NCBI GenBank assembly: GCA_046330455.1
Contig: JAXLSU010000004.1
Span: 124,001 to 188,000, forward strand
Length of the DNA: 64,000 nt
Reading direction: 5' to 3'
From: CAVQXR01 sp046330455
GTDB taxonomy: Bacteria; Actinomycetota; Thermoleophilia; Gaiellales; Gaiellaceae
Shown: piece after piece, positions 8,518-16,533 of the stretch
How positions within the stretch are numbered: position 1 is the stretch's first letter
Layout: each line of letters starts with the position of its first letter
Made by a program: the position numbers and the translations under genes
The notes under the pieces: model-generated
Told to the model about the DNA's origin: nothing
Database searches by the model: none
Seen by the model: the letters and a program-made list of their open reading frames with translations, nothing else

Positions 8518-8523
8518 TACACT
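8518..8523 (+). promoter_or_regulatory. -10 box for dxr, leaderless spacing
   Basis: TACACT lies 6 nt before the dxr GTG at 8530. A start site about 7 nt downstream of the hexamer would fall on or next to the start codon, and no Shine-Dalgarno is present. It is one of a recurrent set of TANNNT boxes at this distance in the window. Confidence 0.5.
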
Positions 8524-8529
8524 GGGCGG

Positions 8530-9624
8530 GTGAAGCGGGTCGCACTGCTCGGCGCCACCGGCTCGATCGGCCGCCAGGCGCTCGAGATCATCGACGCCCA
8601 CCCCGGGCTCACCCTCTGTGCCGTGGCGGCCGGCTCGCGCGCGGACGAGGCCCGGGAGCTCGCTGCGACCCGTGGGGTGGAGGCCGTGTCCGTCGGCGGT
8701 GACCCGGCGCTCGACGTCCTGATCGACGCGACGCGGCCCGACGTCGTCCTGAACGCCGTCGTCGGGTTCGCGGGCCTGCCGGCGACCCTTCGCACGCTCG
8801 AACTCGGGATCGATCTCGCACTCGCGAACAAGGAGAGCCTGGTCGCCGCCGGCGAGCTCGCGCTCGCGGCGCAGCGGTGCGGCGGCGGGAGGATCCTGCC
8901 CGTCGACAGCGAGCATTCGGCGATCTTCCAGTGCCTCGAGGGACGGGACGCAGGCACGGTCGACACGCTCGTGCTCACGGCGTCCGGCGGGCCGTTTCGC
9001 GGGCGCGCCCGGGAGGAGCTGGCCGATGTCACCCCGGATCTCGCCCTCGCGCACCCGACCTGGAGCATGGGCCCGAAGATCACGATCGACTCGGCGACGC
9101 TGATGAACAAGGGGCTCGAGCTGATCGAGGCCCACTTCCTGTTCGGTTTGCCGTACGAACGGATCGAGGTGGTCGTGCACCCGACCTCGGTCGTGCACTC
9201 ACTCGTCCGTTTCCGGGACGGTGCGGCGCTCGCACACCTCGGCCGGCCCGACATGCGCGTACCGATCTCCTACGCCCTCACGTACCCGGAGCGGGCGCCG
9301 ACACCGGTCCCGCGCCTCGAGCTCGCATCCGGCCTCACGCTCGAGTTCGCAGCGCCCGACGAGGACGCGTTCCCGTGCCTGCGCCTCGCCCGCGAGGCCG
9401 GCGAGGCCGGAGGGACGGCACCGTGTGCCCTGAACGCCGCGAACGAGGTCGCCGTCGCCTCTTTCCTGGCGAGCAGGCTCTCGTTTCCCGGGATCGCCGA
9501 GGTGGTCGAGCGGACGCTCGCGAGCGATTCATGGCCGGCGGCGCGCGATCTCGCCGAGCTCGTCGCGGTCGACGCGCGGGCACGGCGGCTCGCGGAGCAG
9601 CTGACCGGGGAGCTCGTCTCGTGA
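8530..9624 (+). CDS. dxr: 1-deoxy-D-xylulose 5-phosphate reductoisomerase
   Basis: 364 residues. It converts DXP to MEP, the first committed step of the non-mevalonate isoprenoid pathway. The NADPH-binding motif GATGSIGRQ begins at residue 8. The metal and substrate motifs follow: ANKESLV, LPVDSEHSAIFQ, LTASGGPFRG and HPTWSMGPKITIDSATLMNKGLE. GTG 8530 is the first in-frame start that begins the Rossmann fold directly (VKRVALLG). The stop overlaps rseP (GTGA). Length is a little below the usual 385-400. Confidence 0.95.
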   Translation: MKRVALLGATGSIGRQALEIIDAHPGLTLCAVAAGSRADEARELAATRGVEAVSVGGDPALDVLIDATRPDVVLNAVVGFAGLPATLRTLELGIDLALANKESLVAAGELALAAQRCGGGRILPVDSEHSAIFQCLEGRDAGTVDTLVLTASGGPFRGRAREELADVTPDLALAHPTWSMGPKITIDSATLMNKGLELIEAHFLFGLPYERIEVVVHPTSVVHSLVRFRDGAALAHLGRPDMRVPISYALTYPERAPTPVPRLELASGLTLEFAAPDEDAFPCLRLAREAGEAGGTAPCALNAANEVAVASFLASRLSFPGIAEVVERTLASDSWPAARDLAELVAVDARARRLAEQLTGELVS

Positions 9625-10844
9625 GCATCGTGATCGCGATCGCGGGGCTCGCGTTCCTCGTCCTGATCCACGAGGCCGGTCACTTCTTCGTCGCCCGCTT
9701 CGTCGGCATGCGGCCCCGGAAGTTCTACGTCTTCTTCCCGCCGGCGCTCGTGAAGGTCAACCGGGGCGGGATCGAGTACGGGATCGGGTCGATCCCGCTC
9801 GGCGGCTACGTGAAGATTCCGGGCATGCACCGGCCCGCCGCCGGCGACGTCGACGCCCATTTCGGACGGGCGCTCGGCGAGTCGCCGTGGCTCGATCGCC
9901 ACCTCGTGCCCGTGAAGGACGCGCTCGACCGCAGCGACTACCCGGAGGCGAGGGCCGGGCTCGTCGAGCTCCAGGCTGCCGCCGAACGGGCGGACCTGTC
10001 GGAGGCGGCGCGGCGCGGCGCCGACAAGGGCCTGGCAGAGCTCGACGACGGCACCTCGGCCGACGCCTACTGGCGCGCACCGACATGGAAGCGCATCTCC
10101 GTCATCCTCGCCGGGCCGGCCGCGAACCTCGTCTTCGCGGTCGCGATGCTCGCCGTCGTCTACAGCCTCGGTGTGCCTGCGGGAGCCACCCGCACCGTCG
10201 ACACGGTCTCGCCCGGCACGCCCGCCGCCTCGATCGGCCTCCGGCCCGGTGACGTGATCGAGAAGGTGGGTGGGGAGGAGACGGATCACTTCGCAGACGT
10301 CTCGGAGCAGATCCGGGCCAGCAAGGGCGCGCCGATCACCGTCACCGTGCTCCGCGACGGCGAGCTCGTCGAGCTCGGCCCTGTCGAGGCGGTCGAGATC
10401 GACGGTCGGTACCGGCTCGGCTTCGTCCCGCAGGCGTACATGCGGTCGCACCCGCCCGGTGAGGCGATCGTCCAGGCGTTCCGGGACACGGGAGAGGTCA
10501 CGGTCGCGATCGGCAAGTCGCTCGGAGGCATCGTCACCGGCTCGTCGCGAGACGACGTCTCCTCGGCGGTCGGCATCGTCGAGCAGTCCTCGCAGGTCGT
10601 CGAGCAGGGCTTCCGCTACTACCTCGGCGTGCTCGCGCTGATCAGCCTCTCGCTCGCCCTCCTGAACCTGCTCCCGTTGCTGCCACTCGACGGGGGTCAC
10701 ATCGCGTTCTCGATCGCCGAGAAGGTCCGCGGCAAGGCGATCCCCCGCGAGGCGTACGAGCGGGCCTCGTTCGTCGGCATCGCGCTCGTCCTGCTGCTCT
10801 TCTTCATCGGGCTCTCGAACGACATCGACCGCCTGCGCGGCTGA
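9621..10844 (+). CDS. rseP: Site-2 protease family zinc metalloprotease (RseP/Rip1-like)
   Basis: 407 residues. The zinc site HEAGH is at residues 17-21 in the first membrane helix, a PDZ domain follows in the middle (PGTPAASIGLRPGDVIEKVGG), and the second metal-ligand motif LLPLLPLDGGH is near residue 358. Such proteases cut membrane-bound anti-sigma factors and other substrates. Between YVKIPGM and WKRISVILAGPAANL lies an inserted polar stretch of about 75 residues (roughly 70-145), longer than in the E. coli type and likely a periplasmic or cytosolic accessory segment. GTG overlaps the dxr stop. Confidence 0.92.
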   Translation: MSIVIAIAGLAFLVLIHEAGHFFVARFVGMRPRKFYVFFPPALVKVNRGGIEYGIGSIPLGGYVKIPGMHRPAAGDVDAHFGRALGESPWLDRHLVPVKDALDRSDYPEARAGLVELQAAAERADLSEAARRGADKGLAELDDGTSADAYWRAPTWKRISVILAGPAANLVFAVAMLAVVYSLGVPAGATRTVDTVSPGTPAASIGLRPGDVIEKVGGEETDHFADVSEQIRASKGAPITVTVLRDGELVELGPVEAVEIDGRYRLGFVPQAYMRSHPPGEAIVQAFRDTGEVTVAIGKSLGGIVTGSSRDDVSSAVGIVEQSSQVVEQGFRYYLGVLALISLSLALLNLLPLLPLDGGHIAFSIAEKVRGKAIPREAYERASFVGIALVLLLFFIGLSNDIDRLRG

Positions 10845-10857
10845 GCGTTCGCCGTGG

Positions 10858-10881
10858 CCGGCCGGAGACGGCCGGTAGAAT
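10858..10881 (+). promoter_or_regulatory. GC hairpin and TAGAAT -10 element before ispG
   Basis: Between rseP and ispG a perfect inverted repeat (CCGGCCG, loop GAGA, CGGCCGG) runs directly into TAGAAT at 10876-10881. The hexamer is 13 nt before the ispG ATG, which implies a very short leader. There is no T-tract, so the hairpin is not a classical terminator. Confidence 0.35.
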
Positions 10882-10894
10882 CGCGTTCGGGATC

Positions 10895-12049
10895 ATGGCG
10901 AGCCAGGCGCAGATCAAGCTCGGCGATGTACCGATGGGCGGCGGAGCACCGGTCGTCGTCCAGTCGATGACGCTCACCTACACGCACGACGTGGAGGCGA
11001 CGATGGAGCAGATCGGCCGGCTCGCGTCGGCAGGCTGCGAGGTCGTCCGCGTCGCCGTGCCGAAGGACGAGGACGCGCGGGCCCTGCGCAAGCTCGTCTA
11101 CCTCTCCCCGATCCCGATCGTCGCCGACATCCACTTCAACGCCTCGCTCGCGCTGAAGGCGATCGACGCGGGCGTCGCGAAGGTCAGGATCAATCCCGGC
11201 AACATCGGCGGCCCGGACAGGACAGCCGAGGTCGTGCGGGCATGCAAGGCGAAGGGCATCCCGATGCGGATCGGGGCGAACTCGGGATCGCTTCCCAAGC
11301 ACCTCGTCCCACTCGCCCAGAAGGACACGGCTGCGGCTCTCGTCGAGGAGGCTCTCGAGCAGGTTCGCCTCCTCGAGTCGCTGGACTACCGCGATTTCGC
11401 GATCTCCGTCAAGTCGAGCTCCGTTCCGACGATGATCCGCGCCTACCGCATGCTCGCCGAGCGTGTGCCCTACCCGCTCCACCTCGGGGTGACCGAGGCC
11501 GGGCCGCCGCCGGGAGGCGTCGTCAAGAGCTCGATCGGGATCGGCGCGCTGCTCATGGACGGGATCGGCGACACGATCCGCATCTCCCTGACCGCCGACC
11601 CGGTCGTCGAGGTCGAGACGGCCTGGGACATCCTCAAGTCGCTCGGCCTGCGCGAGCGCGGGCCGATCATGATCTCCTGCCCGTCCTGCGGGCGCGACAA
11701 CGTCGGAGTCGAGAAGCTCGCCTCGGTCGTTCAGGAGCGTCTCAAGGCCTATCCGGAGGCGTTCGAGGTCGCGGTGATGGGCTGTGCCGTCAACGGTCCC
11801 GGCGAGGCGGGCGATGCGGACTTCGGGATCGCCGGCGGCCGCGACGTCGGGTTCATCTACGCGCACGGCCAGGTGCTCCGCAAGGTCCCCTCCGAGATCC
11901 TGATCGACGAGCTGTTCAACGAGATCGACCGGTGGATCGAGGCCGGGATGCCGCGGCCGAAGCGCCTGAAGCTCGCGAAACCGGCCGCGACGCTGATGGC
12001 CGAGGCGGCCCAGCGGCCCGTCGAGCAGCCCGTCGAGACGACCGCCTAG
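10895..12049 (+). CDS. ispG: 4-hydroxy-3-methylbut-2-enyl diphosphate synthase
   Basis: 384 residues. IspG reduces MEcPP to HMBPP using a [4Fe-4S] cluster. The TIM-barrel N-terminal part has VVVQSMTLTYTHDVEAT, RVAVP, VADIHFN and KVRINPGNIGG. The C-terminal cluster domain has CPSCGR near residue 262 and GCAVNGPGEAG near 295, giving the three cysteine ligands. ATG was chosen because MASQAQIKLGDVP starts the conserved domain directly. With dxr upstream, two MEP-pathway steps share this operon. Confidence 0.95.
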   Translation: MASQAQIKLGDVPMGGGAPVVVQSMTLTYTHDVEATMEQIGRLASAGCEVVRVAVPKDEDARALRKLVYLSPIPIVADIHFNASLALKAIDAGVAKVRINPGNIGGPDRTAEVVRACKAKGIPMRIGANSGSLPKHLVPLAQKDTAAALVEEALEQVRLLESLDYRDFAISVKSSSVPTMIRAYRMLAERVPYPLHLGVTEAGPPPGGVVKSSIGIGALLMDGIGDTIRISLTADPVVEVETAWDILKSLGLRERGPIMISCPSCGRDNVGVEKLASVVQERLKAYPEAFEVAVMGCAVNGPGEAGDADFGIAGGRDVGFIYAHGQVLRKVPSEILIDELFNEIDRWIEAGMPRPKRLKLAKPAATLMAEAAQRPVEQPVETTA

Positions 12050-12059
12050 GCGCGAGGCC

Positions 12060-13751
12060 GTGCGGGCGTCCCAGCTCTTCATCCCGACCCTCCGGGAGGA
12101 CCCGGCGGAGGCAGACGCGGTCAGCCACCGGCTGCTCCTGCGCGGCGGCTTCATCCGTCCCGTCAGCGCGGGCCTCTACACGTTCCTGCCGCTCGGCTGG
12201 CGAGTCCACCAGAAGGCCGTCCAGATCGTGCGCGAGGAGATGGACGCGATCGGCGGCCAGGAGATGCTCTGCCCGGTTCTCACCCCCGCCGAGCTGTGGC
12301 AGCGCACCGGCCGCTACGAGATCCCCGAGGTGTTTCGCATCGAGGACCGGGCCGGACGCGCGTTCGTGCTCCCGATGACCCACGAGGAGACCTTCACGTT
12401 CCATGCGACCGAGATCCAGAGCTACCGCGAGCTGCCGCAGATCCTCTACCACTTCCAGATCAAAGACCGCGACGAGCCACGCCCGCGCGGAGGTCTTCTC
12501 CGGGTCCGCGAGTTCATCATGAAGGACGCGTACTCGTTCGATCGCGACGAGGAGGGACTCGACCGGAGCTTCCGCCTGCACGCCGGGGCCTACGAGCGGA
12601 TCTTCGACCGCTGCGGGATCGAGACCTACGCCGTCCAGGCAGAGTCGGGGATGATGGGGGGGAGCGAGTCGATCGACTACCTCGCGCCGTCCGGTGCGGG
12701 TGAGAACACCCTCGTGACCTGCGAGCGGTGCGAGTACGCCGCTGACCTCGAGATCGCCCGGGGAGTCCCGCGGCCGCCTTCTTTCCCGGCGCGGCTCGAC
12801 CGGCCCGAGGAGGTCGAGACGCCCGGGGTCACGACGATCGAGGCTCTCGCGGGCTTCCTCGGGCTCGACCCGGCGGCGACCGCGAAGGCGATGCCGGTGG
12901 TGCAGACGGACGGGAACCTCGTGCTCGGGCTCGTCCGTGGTGACGACCGCCTCGAGGAGGCAAAGCTGGCCGCGGCGCTCGGCTCGGGCTTTCGGCCGGC
13001 GACCGAGGACGAGATCCGTGCCGCCTTCGGGGCGGACCCGGGCTCGCTCGGCCCCGTCGGCTTCCCCGGCGAGATCGTCGCCGACGAGGCGCTTCGCGAG
13101 GGTCAGTTCGTCGCCGGTGCGAACCGCAGCGGCTGGCACCTGCGCGGGGTCGAGGCCGGCCGGGACTACGGGCCGCGCCATGCGGACATCCGTGTCCCGC
13201 GTGAGGGCGATGCGTGCCCGCGCTGCGGCGGCGCGCTTCGCTTCCAGGTCGCGATCGAGGTCGGGCACATCTTCAAGCTCGGCACCCGGTACTCGGAGCC
13301 GCTCGGCGCCGTCTACCTCGACGAGCAGGGGGTCGAGCGGCCGATCCTGATGGGCTCCTACGGCATCGGGCCCGGCCGGATCATGGCCGCCGCGGTCGAG
13401 CAGCGCCACGACGAGCGCGGGATCGCCTGGCCGCGGGCGCTCGCCCCCTACGATGCCGAGGTGGTCGCGATCGGCTCCGCCGGCCCCGAGGTCGTGTCGC
13501 TCGCAGAGACGGTTGCGGGTGCGCTCGAGGCTGCAGGCCTCGAGGTGCTCCTCGACGATCGTGACCGGCGCCCGGGCGAGAAGTTCGCCGACGCAGACCT
13601 GATCGGCTGCCCGCTTCGCGTGACGGTCGGCAAGAAGGCGCTCGAGGACGGGTGCGTCGACCTGCTCGTCCGGGCAGGCAGGGCGGAGGAGCGCGTTCCG
13701 GCACCCGAGGTCGCCGGGCGCGTCGCGTCGCTGCGAGAGGCCCTCTCGTGA
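12060..13751 (+). CDS. proS: Prolyl-tRNA synthetase (bacterial type with editing insertion)
   Basis: 563 residues. Class II synthetase: motif 1 region RLLLRGGFIRPVSAGLYTFLPLG, motif 2 FIMKDAYSFD, motif 3 around GSYGIGPGRIMAA, then an anticodon-binding domain at the C-terminus. Between motifs 2 and 3 (about residues 235-390) is the YbaK-like cis-editing insertion that hydrolyses mischarged Ala-tRNA(Pro). A small CPRCGG pair lies just after it. GTG start 11 bp after ispG. A tRNA-Pro gene lies 2 kb downstream. The stop overlaps the XRE regulator gene. Confidence 0.95.
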   Translation: MRASQLFIPTLREDPAEADAVSHRLLLRGGFIRPVSAGLYTFLPLGWRVHQKAVQIVREEMDAIGGQEMLCPVLTPAELWQRTGRYEIPEVFRIEDRAGRAFVLPMTHEETFTFHATEIQSYRELPQILYHFQIKDRDEPRPRGGLLRVREFIMKDAYSFDRDEEGLDRSFRLHAGAYERIFDRCGIETYAVQAESGMMGGSESIDYLAPSGAGENTLVTCERCEYAADLEIARGVPRPPSFPARLDRPEEVETPGVTTIEALAGFLGLDPAATAKAMPVVQTDGNLVLGLVRGDDRLEEAKLAAALGSGFRPATEDEIRAAFGADPGSLGPVGFPGEIVADEALREGQFVAGANRSGWHLRGVEAGRDYGPRHADIRVPREGDACPRCGGALRFQVAIEVGHIFKLGTRYSEPLGAVYLDEQGVERPILMGSYGIGPGRIMAAAVEQRHDERGIAWPRALAPYDAEVVAIGSAGPEVVSLAETVAGALEAAGLEVLLDDRDRRPGEKFADADLIGCPLRVTVGKKALEDGCVDLLVRAGRAEERVPAPEVAGRVASLREALS

Positions 13752-14047
13752 CGCGCCGCCGCTACAGCGATCGGCCGTTCGGAGAGACGGTGACCGCGCT
13801 CATGGACGAGCGTGGCCTCACCTACAGGACGCTCGCGGCGAGGTCGGGGCTCTCGGCGGGCTACCTCAACCACATCGTGCACGGCGGGCGCCCCGTTCCC
13901 GGAGACGAGCAGCTCGAGCGGATCGCCGACGCGCTCGGCGTCGAGCCCGCCCACTTCCGGGAGTACCGGCTCCGGGTCATCACCTCGAAGCTCGAGGAGC
14001 TGCCCGATCTCGCCGACCGCCTGTACCGCAAGCTGTCCGAGGGGTAA
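13748..14047 (+). CDS. Small XRE-type helix-turn-helix regulator
   Basis: 99 residues. An XRE/Cro HTH is clear: LTYRTLAARSGLSAGYLNHIV followed by GRPVPGDEQLERIADALGVEP, spanning about residues 22-70. The remaining 30 residues form a helical tail that may dimerise. GTG at 13748 overlaps the proS stop (GTGA), so it is co-translated with proS, an unusual partner. Target genes are unknown; no palindromic operator is evident at its own start, which lies inside proS. Confidence 0.75.
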   Translation: MTRRRYSDRPFGETVTALMDERGLTYRTLAARSGLSAGYLNHIVHGGRPVPGDEQLERIADALGVEPAHFREYRLRVITSKLEELPDLADRLYRKLSEG

Positions 14048-14324
14048 GGGCCGGATCTGATCCCGCCCCGCCCACGCGCACGGGGCCTGCTGCCAGCCCG
14101 TGGCGAAGATGCCTGCGGGGGCCCGATCTCATGCGGCCCGCCCACGCGCCCGGGACCCGCTGACAGCCCGCGACGAAGCTGCCTGTAGGGTCCCGCTCTC
14201 ATCCGGCCCCGGGGCGCCACCAGCTGCCGCCCCTACGGCCCCGCCTCGTCGGACACGGGATCCCCGAATCCGCTCCTCGTCGCGATCGGCACAGCATCTG
14301 TAGGGGCCGGATCTCATCCGGCCC
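14048..14324. repeat. Degenerate ~71-bp tandem repeat array with palindromic cores
   Basis: Non-coding stretch between the XRE gene and trpB. Palindromic cores of the type GGGCCGGAT-CTC-ATCCGGCCC occur at 14048-14068 (middle CTG), 14119-14139, about 14188-14209 (weakly conserved) and 14304-14324 (perfect 9-bp arms). The first three are spaced about 71 bp and share the intervening text (CGCCCACGCGC, CCAGCCCG/ACAGCCCG, GAAG-T-GCCTG), so they form a decayed tandem repeat. The same core recurs at 26019-26039. No coding potential is seen here. Confidence 0.75.
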
Positions 14325-14391
14325 TGGCCTCCGCCTGCGGTGTACGCTGGCATCCCCGATCGGGAAGCGACGAAGGAGAGCAACCAGAGCG

Positions 14392-15750
14392 ATGAGCAAG
14401 CAGACGAAGTACCTCCTGTCCGAGAAACAGATCCCGGAGGCCTGGTACAACATCCAGGCCGACCTACCGCAGCCCCTGCCGCCGGTCATGCATCCCGGGA
14501 CAGGTCAGCCGATCGGCCCCGACGACCTCGCGCCGCTGTTCCCGATGGCCCTGATCGGCCAGGAGGTCAGCCAGGAGCGCTGGATCGAGATCCCGGATCC
14601 CGTCCGCGACGTGCTGCGGCTCTGGCGCCCGACGCCGCTGTTTCGCGCACGCCGCCTCGAACAGGCCCTCGACACGCCTGCCCACATCTACTACAAGTAC
14701 GAGGGCGTCTCGCCGGCCGGCTCGCACAAGCCGAACACGGCCGTTGCGCAGGCCTTCTACAACCGGGAGGAGGGCATCAGGGCCCTCACGACCGAGACCG
14801 GCGCAGGGCAGTGGGGAAGCTCGCTCGCGATGGCCTGCAGCTTCTTCGACATGAGCTGCGAGGTCTACATGGTGAAGGTCTCGTACACCCAGAAGCCGTA
14901 CCGGCGCAGCATCATGAAGACGTTCGGCGCCGAGGTGTTCGCGAGCCCTTCAGACCGGACGAACGCGGGCCGGTCGATCCTGGAGCAGGACCCGGAGTCT
15001 CCCGGCTCGCTCGGGATCGCGATCTCCGAGGCGGTCGAGGCTGCCGCGACGAGCGGCGGCACGAAGAAGTACTCGCTCGGGTCGGTTCTCAACCACGTGC
15101 TGCTCCACCAGACGGTGATCGGGCTCGAGGCGCTCGAGCAGTTCGAGCAGGCGGAGGAGTACCCGGACGTCGCGATCGGCTGCGCGGGAGGCGGCTCGAA
15201 CTTCGCCGGGTTCGTGCTCCCGTTCGTCCGCAACAACCTCGTCGACGGGAAGTCGACGAGGATCGTCGCGGTCGAGCCGTCGGCGTGCCCGACCCTCACG
15301 AAGGGCAGGTACCTCTACGACTTCGGCGACACCGTCGCGTCGACGCCGCTGATCAAGATGTTCACGCTCGGGCACTCGTTCATCCCCGCGCCGCTGCACG
15401 CCGGCGGCCTGCGCTACCACGGCATGTCGCCGATCGTGTCGGCGCTGCACGACCAGGGCCTGATCGAGGCCGTCTCGGTCGCACAGAACCCCGTCTTCGA
15501 GGCTGCGGTGCAGTTCGCCCGCGCCGAGGCGATCGTTCCGGCACCCGAGTCTGCCCACGCGATCAAGGTCGCGATCGACGAGGCGCTCCGGGCGAAGGAG
15601 GAGGGCGTCTCCCGGGTGATCGCGTTCAACCTCTCGGGCCACGGCCACTTCGACATGGGCGCCTACGACGAGTACTTCGCGGGCAACCTTCCCGACTTCG
15701 AGTACGACGCAGCGCAGGTCGAGAAGGCGCTCGCCGGGCTGGCCGGATAG
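14392..15750 (+). CDS. trpB: Tryptophan synthase beta chain, TrpB2 type
   Basis: 452 residues, longer than TrpB1 (about 400) and with the TrpB2-specific N-terminus (KYLLSEKQIPEAWYN, LPPVMHPGTGQP). The PLP lysine is in GSHKPNTA near residue 112, the phosphate-binding Gly loop is CAGGGSNFAG, and ETGAGQWGSS is the catalytic Glu region. TrpB2 condenses indole or phosphoserine substrates with less dependence on TrpA. It stands alone without other trp genes, as TrpB2 often does. ATG has a GGAG Shine-Dalgarno 12 nt upstream. Confidence 0.93.
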   Translation: MSKQTKYLLSEKQIPEAWYNIQADLPQPLPPVMHPGTGQPIGPDDLAPLFPMALIGQEVSQERWIEIPDPVRDVLRLWRPTPLFRARRLEQALDTPAHIYYKYEGVSPAGSHKPNTAVAQAFYNREEGIRALTTETGAGQWGSSLAMACSFFDMSCEVYMVKVSYTQKPYRRSIMKTFGAEVFASPSDRTNAGRSILEQDPESPGSLGIAISEAVEAAATSGGTKKYSLGSVLNHVLLHQTVIGLEALEQFEQAEEYPDVAIGCAGGGSNFAGFVLPFVRNNLVDGKSTRIVAVEPSACPTLTKGRYLYDFGDTVASTPLIKMFTLGHSFIPAPLHAGGLRYHGMSPIVSALHDQGLIEAVSVAQNPVFEAAVQFARAEAIVPAPESAHAIKVAIDEALRAKEEGVSRVIAFNLSGHGHFDMGAYDEYFAGNLPDFEYDAAQVEKALAGLAG

Positions 15751-15824
15751 CCCTCGGTTCGGCGGGGGAGGGGCGGGCGCCGTCCGGCCCTCCCTGCCAG
15801 CCGCTTCGCTAAGGTTCGGACGTA

Positions 15825-15899
15825 CGGGGTGTGGCGCAGCCTGGTTAGCGCGCCAGTCTGGGGGACTGGAGGTCCCGAGTTCGAATCTCGGCACCCCGA
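15825..15899 (+). tRNA. tRNA-Pro (anticodon GGG)
   Basis: Cloverleaf of 75 nt. The acceptor arm CGGGGTG pairs with CACCCCG, the anticodon stem CCAGT pairs with ACTGG around the loop CTGGGGG (anticodon GGG), and the T-arm is CCGAG-TTCGAAT-CTCGG. Discriminator base A; CCA is not encoded. A -10-like TAAGGT lies at 15810-15815, nine bases upstream. The 3' half is the target of element integration: imperfect copies of its end occur at 19172-19222 and 19390-19440. Confidence 0.95.
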
Positions 15900-15927
15900 T
15901 CGACGTGAAAGCCCTGCACACGCGGGG
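15877..15927 (+). repeat. att-like repeat copy 1 (tRNA-Pro 3' end plus flank)
   Basis: The T-arm, 3' acceptor strand and about 28 following bases. This tract is matched, with a few substitutions and small indels, by two tracts 3.3 and 3.5 kb downstream, bracketing an integrase remnant, a Fic gene and an IS3 element. This is the arrangement left by tRNA-targeted tyrosine integrases. Confidence 0.75.
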
Positions 15928-15931
15928 TTTT
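15908..15931 (+). terminator. Rho-independent terminator after tRNA-Pro
   Basis: AAA-GCCCTGC-ACAC-GCGGGG-TTTT: a six-base-pair stem with one wobble and a four-base loop, bracketed by A and T runs, starting 9 nt after the tRNA. A similar hairpin follows the second att copy (19200-19224). Confidence 0.65.
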
Positions 15932-16236
15932 CGCGCGTTCTGGCTCGCACACCGAGCCCGTGCCGCTGCCCCCCACACTCCCCCAAACGGCCGACTCATC
16001 CGGCTGATCAGCGTCCGTGTCGCCCTGGCGGGCGTCGAACGCGTCGAGCAGGGAGCGCTCGAACTCCTCGGCATCCGGGAGCAGATGACCGTATGTCGTG
16101 TCGATCTGCTCGACGCTTGAGCCCATCCGGCGCGCGAGGGTGAAGAGCGAGACCCCGGCCGCAATGGAGAACGCCGCGTAGGTGTGCCGCAACGCGTAGG
16201 GGGCAGGTACTCGCGACCGGCCGCGGCTAAGAAGCT

Positions 16237-16340
16237 CTAACTGAACGAGTTCTCGAGTCTGCTCCAGGAGATCAGGCAGCAGGCGAGGGCGAGGAGCGCT
16301 TCGTGGGTCTCGCGGTGGCCGTCGGTGCGCAGCTGTGTCC
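16237..16340 (-). pseudogene. IS5-family transposase, C-terminal remnant
   Basis: Minus-strand translation gives about 34 residues with R-T-D-G-H-R-E-T-H-E-A and LLALACCLISWSRL before a stop. IS4/IS5-type DDE transposases commonly end with an ALICWR-like hydrophobic motif preceded by an Arg/Glu/His helix. Nothing of the DDE domain remains. The fragment sits exactly where the integrase reading frame is cut, so an IS insertion and deletion probably truncated the integrase. The family call rests on a short motif. Confidence 0.5.
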
Positions 16341-16437
16341 CCGGAGGTCGCTCAATTTCAGGGGGTTTGGAGCTACCGAGGGTACAGAAGGGGGACACGA
16401 GCGAGGTTGCAGCGGTCGTTTGTTCGCCACCCGCTGA

Positions 16438-16527
16438 GCTCCAAGTGAGCTCCAAGGATCCCCAAGGTCTTGGAGTTGCCTGTGATAAACTCCAAATCCT
16501 TGTAGTCGCTTGGAGCAGTTTGGAGTT
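16438..16527 (+). promoter_or_regulatory. Cluster of TTGGAG/CTCCAA half-sites, candidate operator of the Fic gene
   Basis: In the 90 bp before and across the Fic start the hexamer CTCCAA or TTGGAG occurs repeatedly: near 16439 and 16450 (CTCCAAG), a perfect inverted repeat TTGGAGTT (16470-16477), 10-bp spacer, AACTCCAA (16488-16495), then TTGGAG at 16510 and TTGGAGTT at 16520-16527. Another TTTGGAGCT lies near 16364. The spacing suits a dimeric regulator. The Fic protein itself ends in a winged-helix-like region that could bind here; that link is inference. Confidence 0.55.
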
Positions 16528-16533
16528 CATCTG

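Larger units (their letters stand above)
15845..16225 (-). pseudogene. Tyrosine integrase, C-terminal remnant
   Basis: On the minus strand the reading frame from about 16225 gives PYALRHTYAAFSIAAGVSL, then LARRMGSSVEQIDTTYGHL, the C-terminal catalytic part of a tyrosine recombinase with the second Arg-His pair and the nucleophilic Tyr (TYGHL). The upstream catalytic Arg and the whole N-terminal half are missing; they are replaced by an IS5-like transposase remnant. The frame stays open across the att copy into the tRNA, a known artefact of integrases overlapping their attachment site, so the true C-terminus may be earlier. It faces the tRNA-Pro gene, as expected for the element that integrated there. 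Confidence 0.8.

Noticed and set aside
14048..14324. Regularly spaced repeats that could be taken for a CRISPR array
   Set aside because: Units are about 71 bp, degenerate, and the 'spacers' are themselves similar to each other; no cas genes are in the window.
15845..15930. C-terminal extension of the integrase across the tRNA
   Set aside because: Translation of the tRNA-Pro complement gives the familiar EIRTRDLQSP artefact; it is attachment-site DNA, not a conserved protein part.
16510..16533. TTG start for the Fic gene
   Set aside because: It would place the start codon inside the operator-like repeats; GTG at 16534 begins just before the conserved APPP segment. Not excluded, but less likely.
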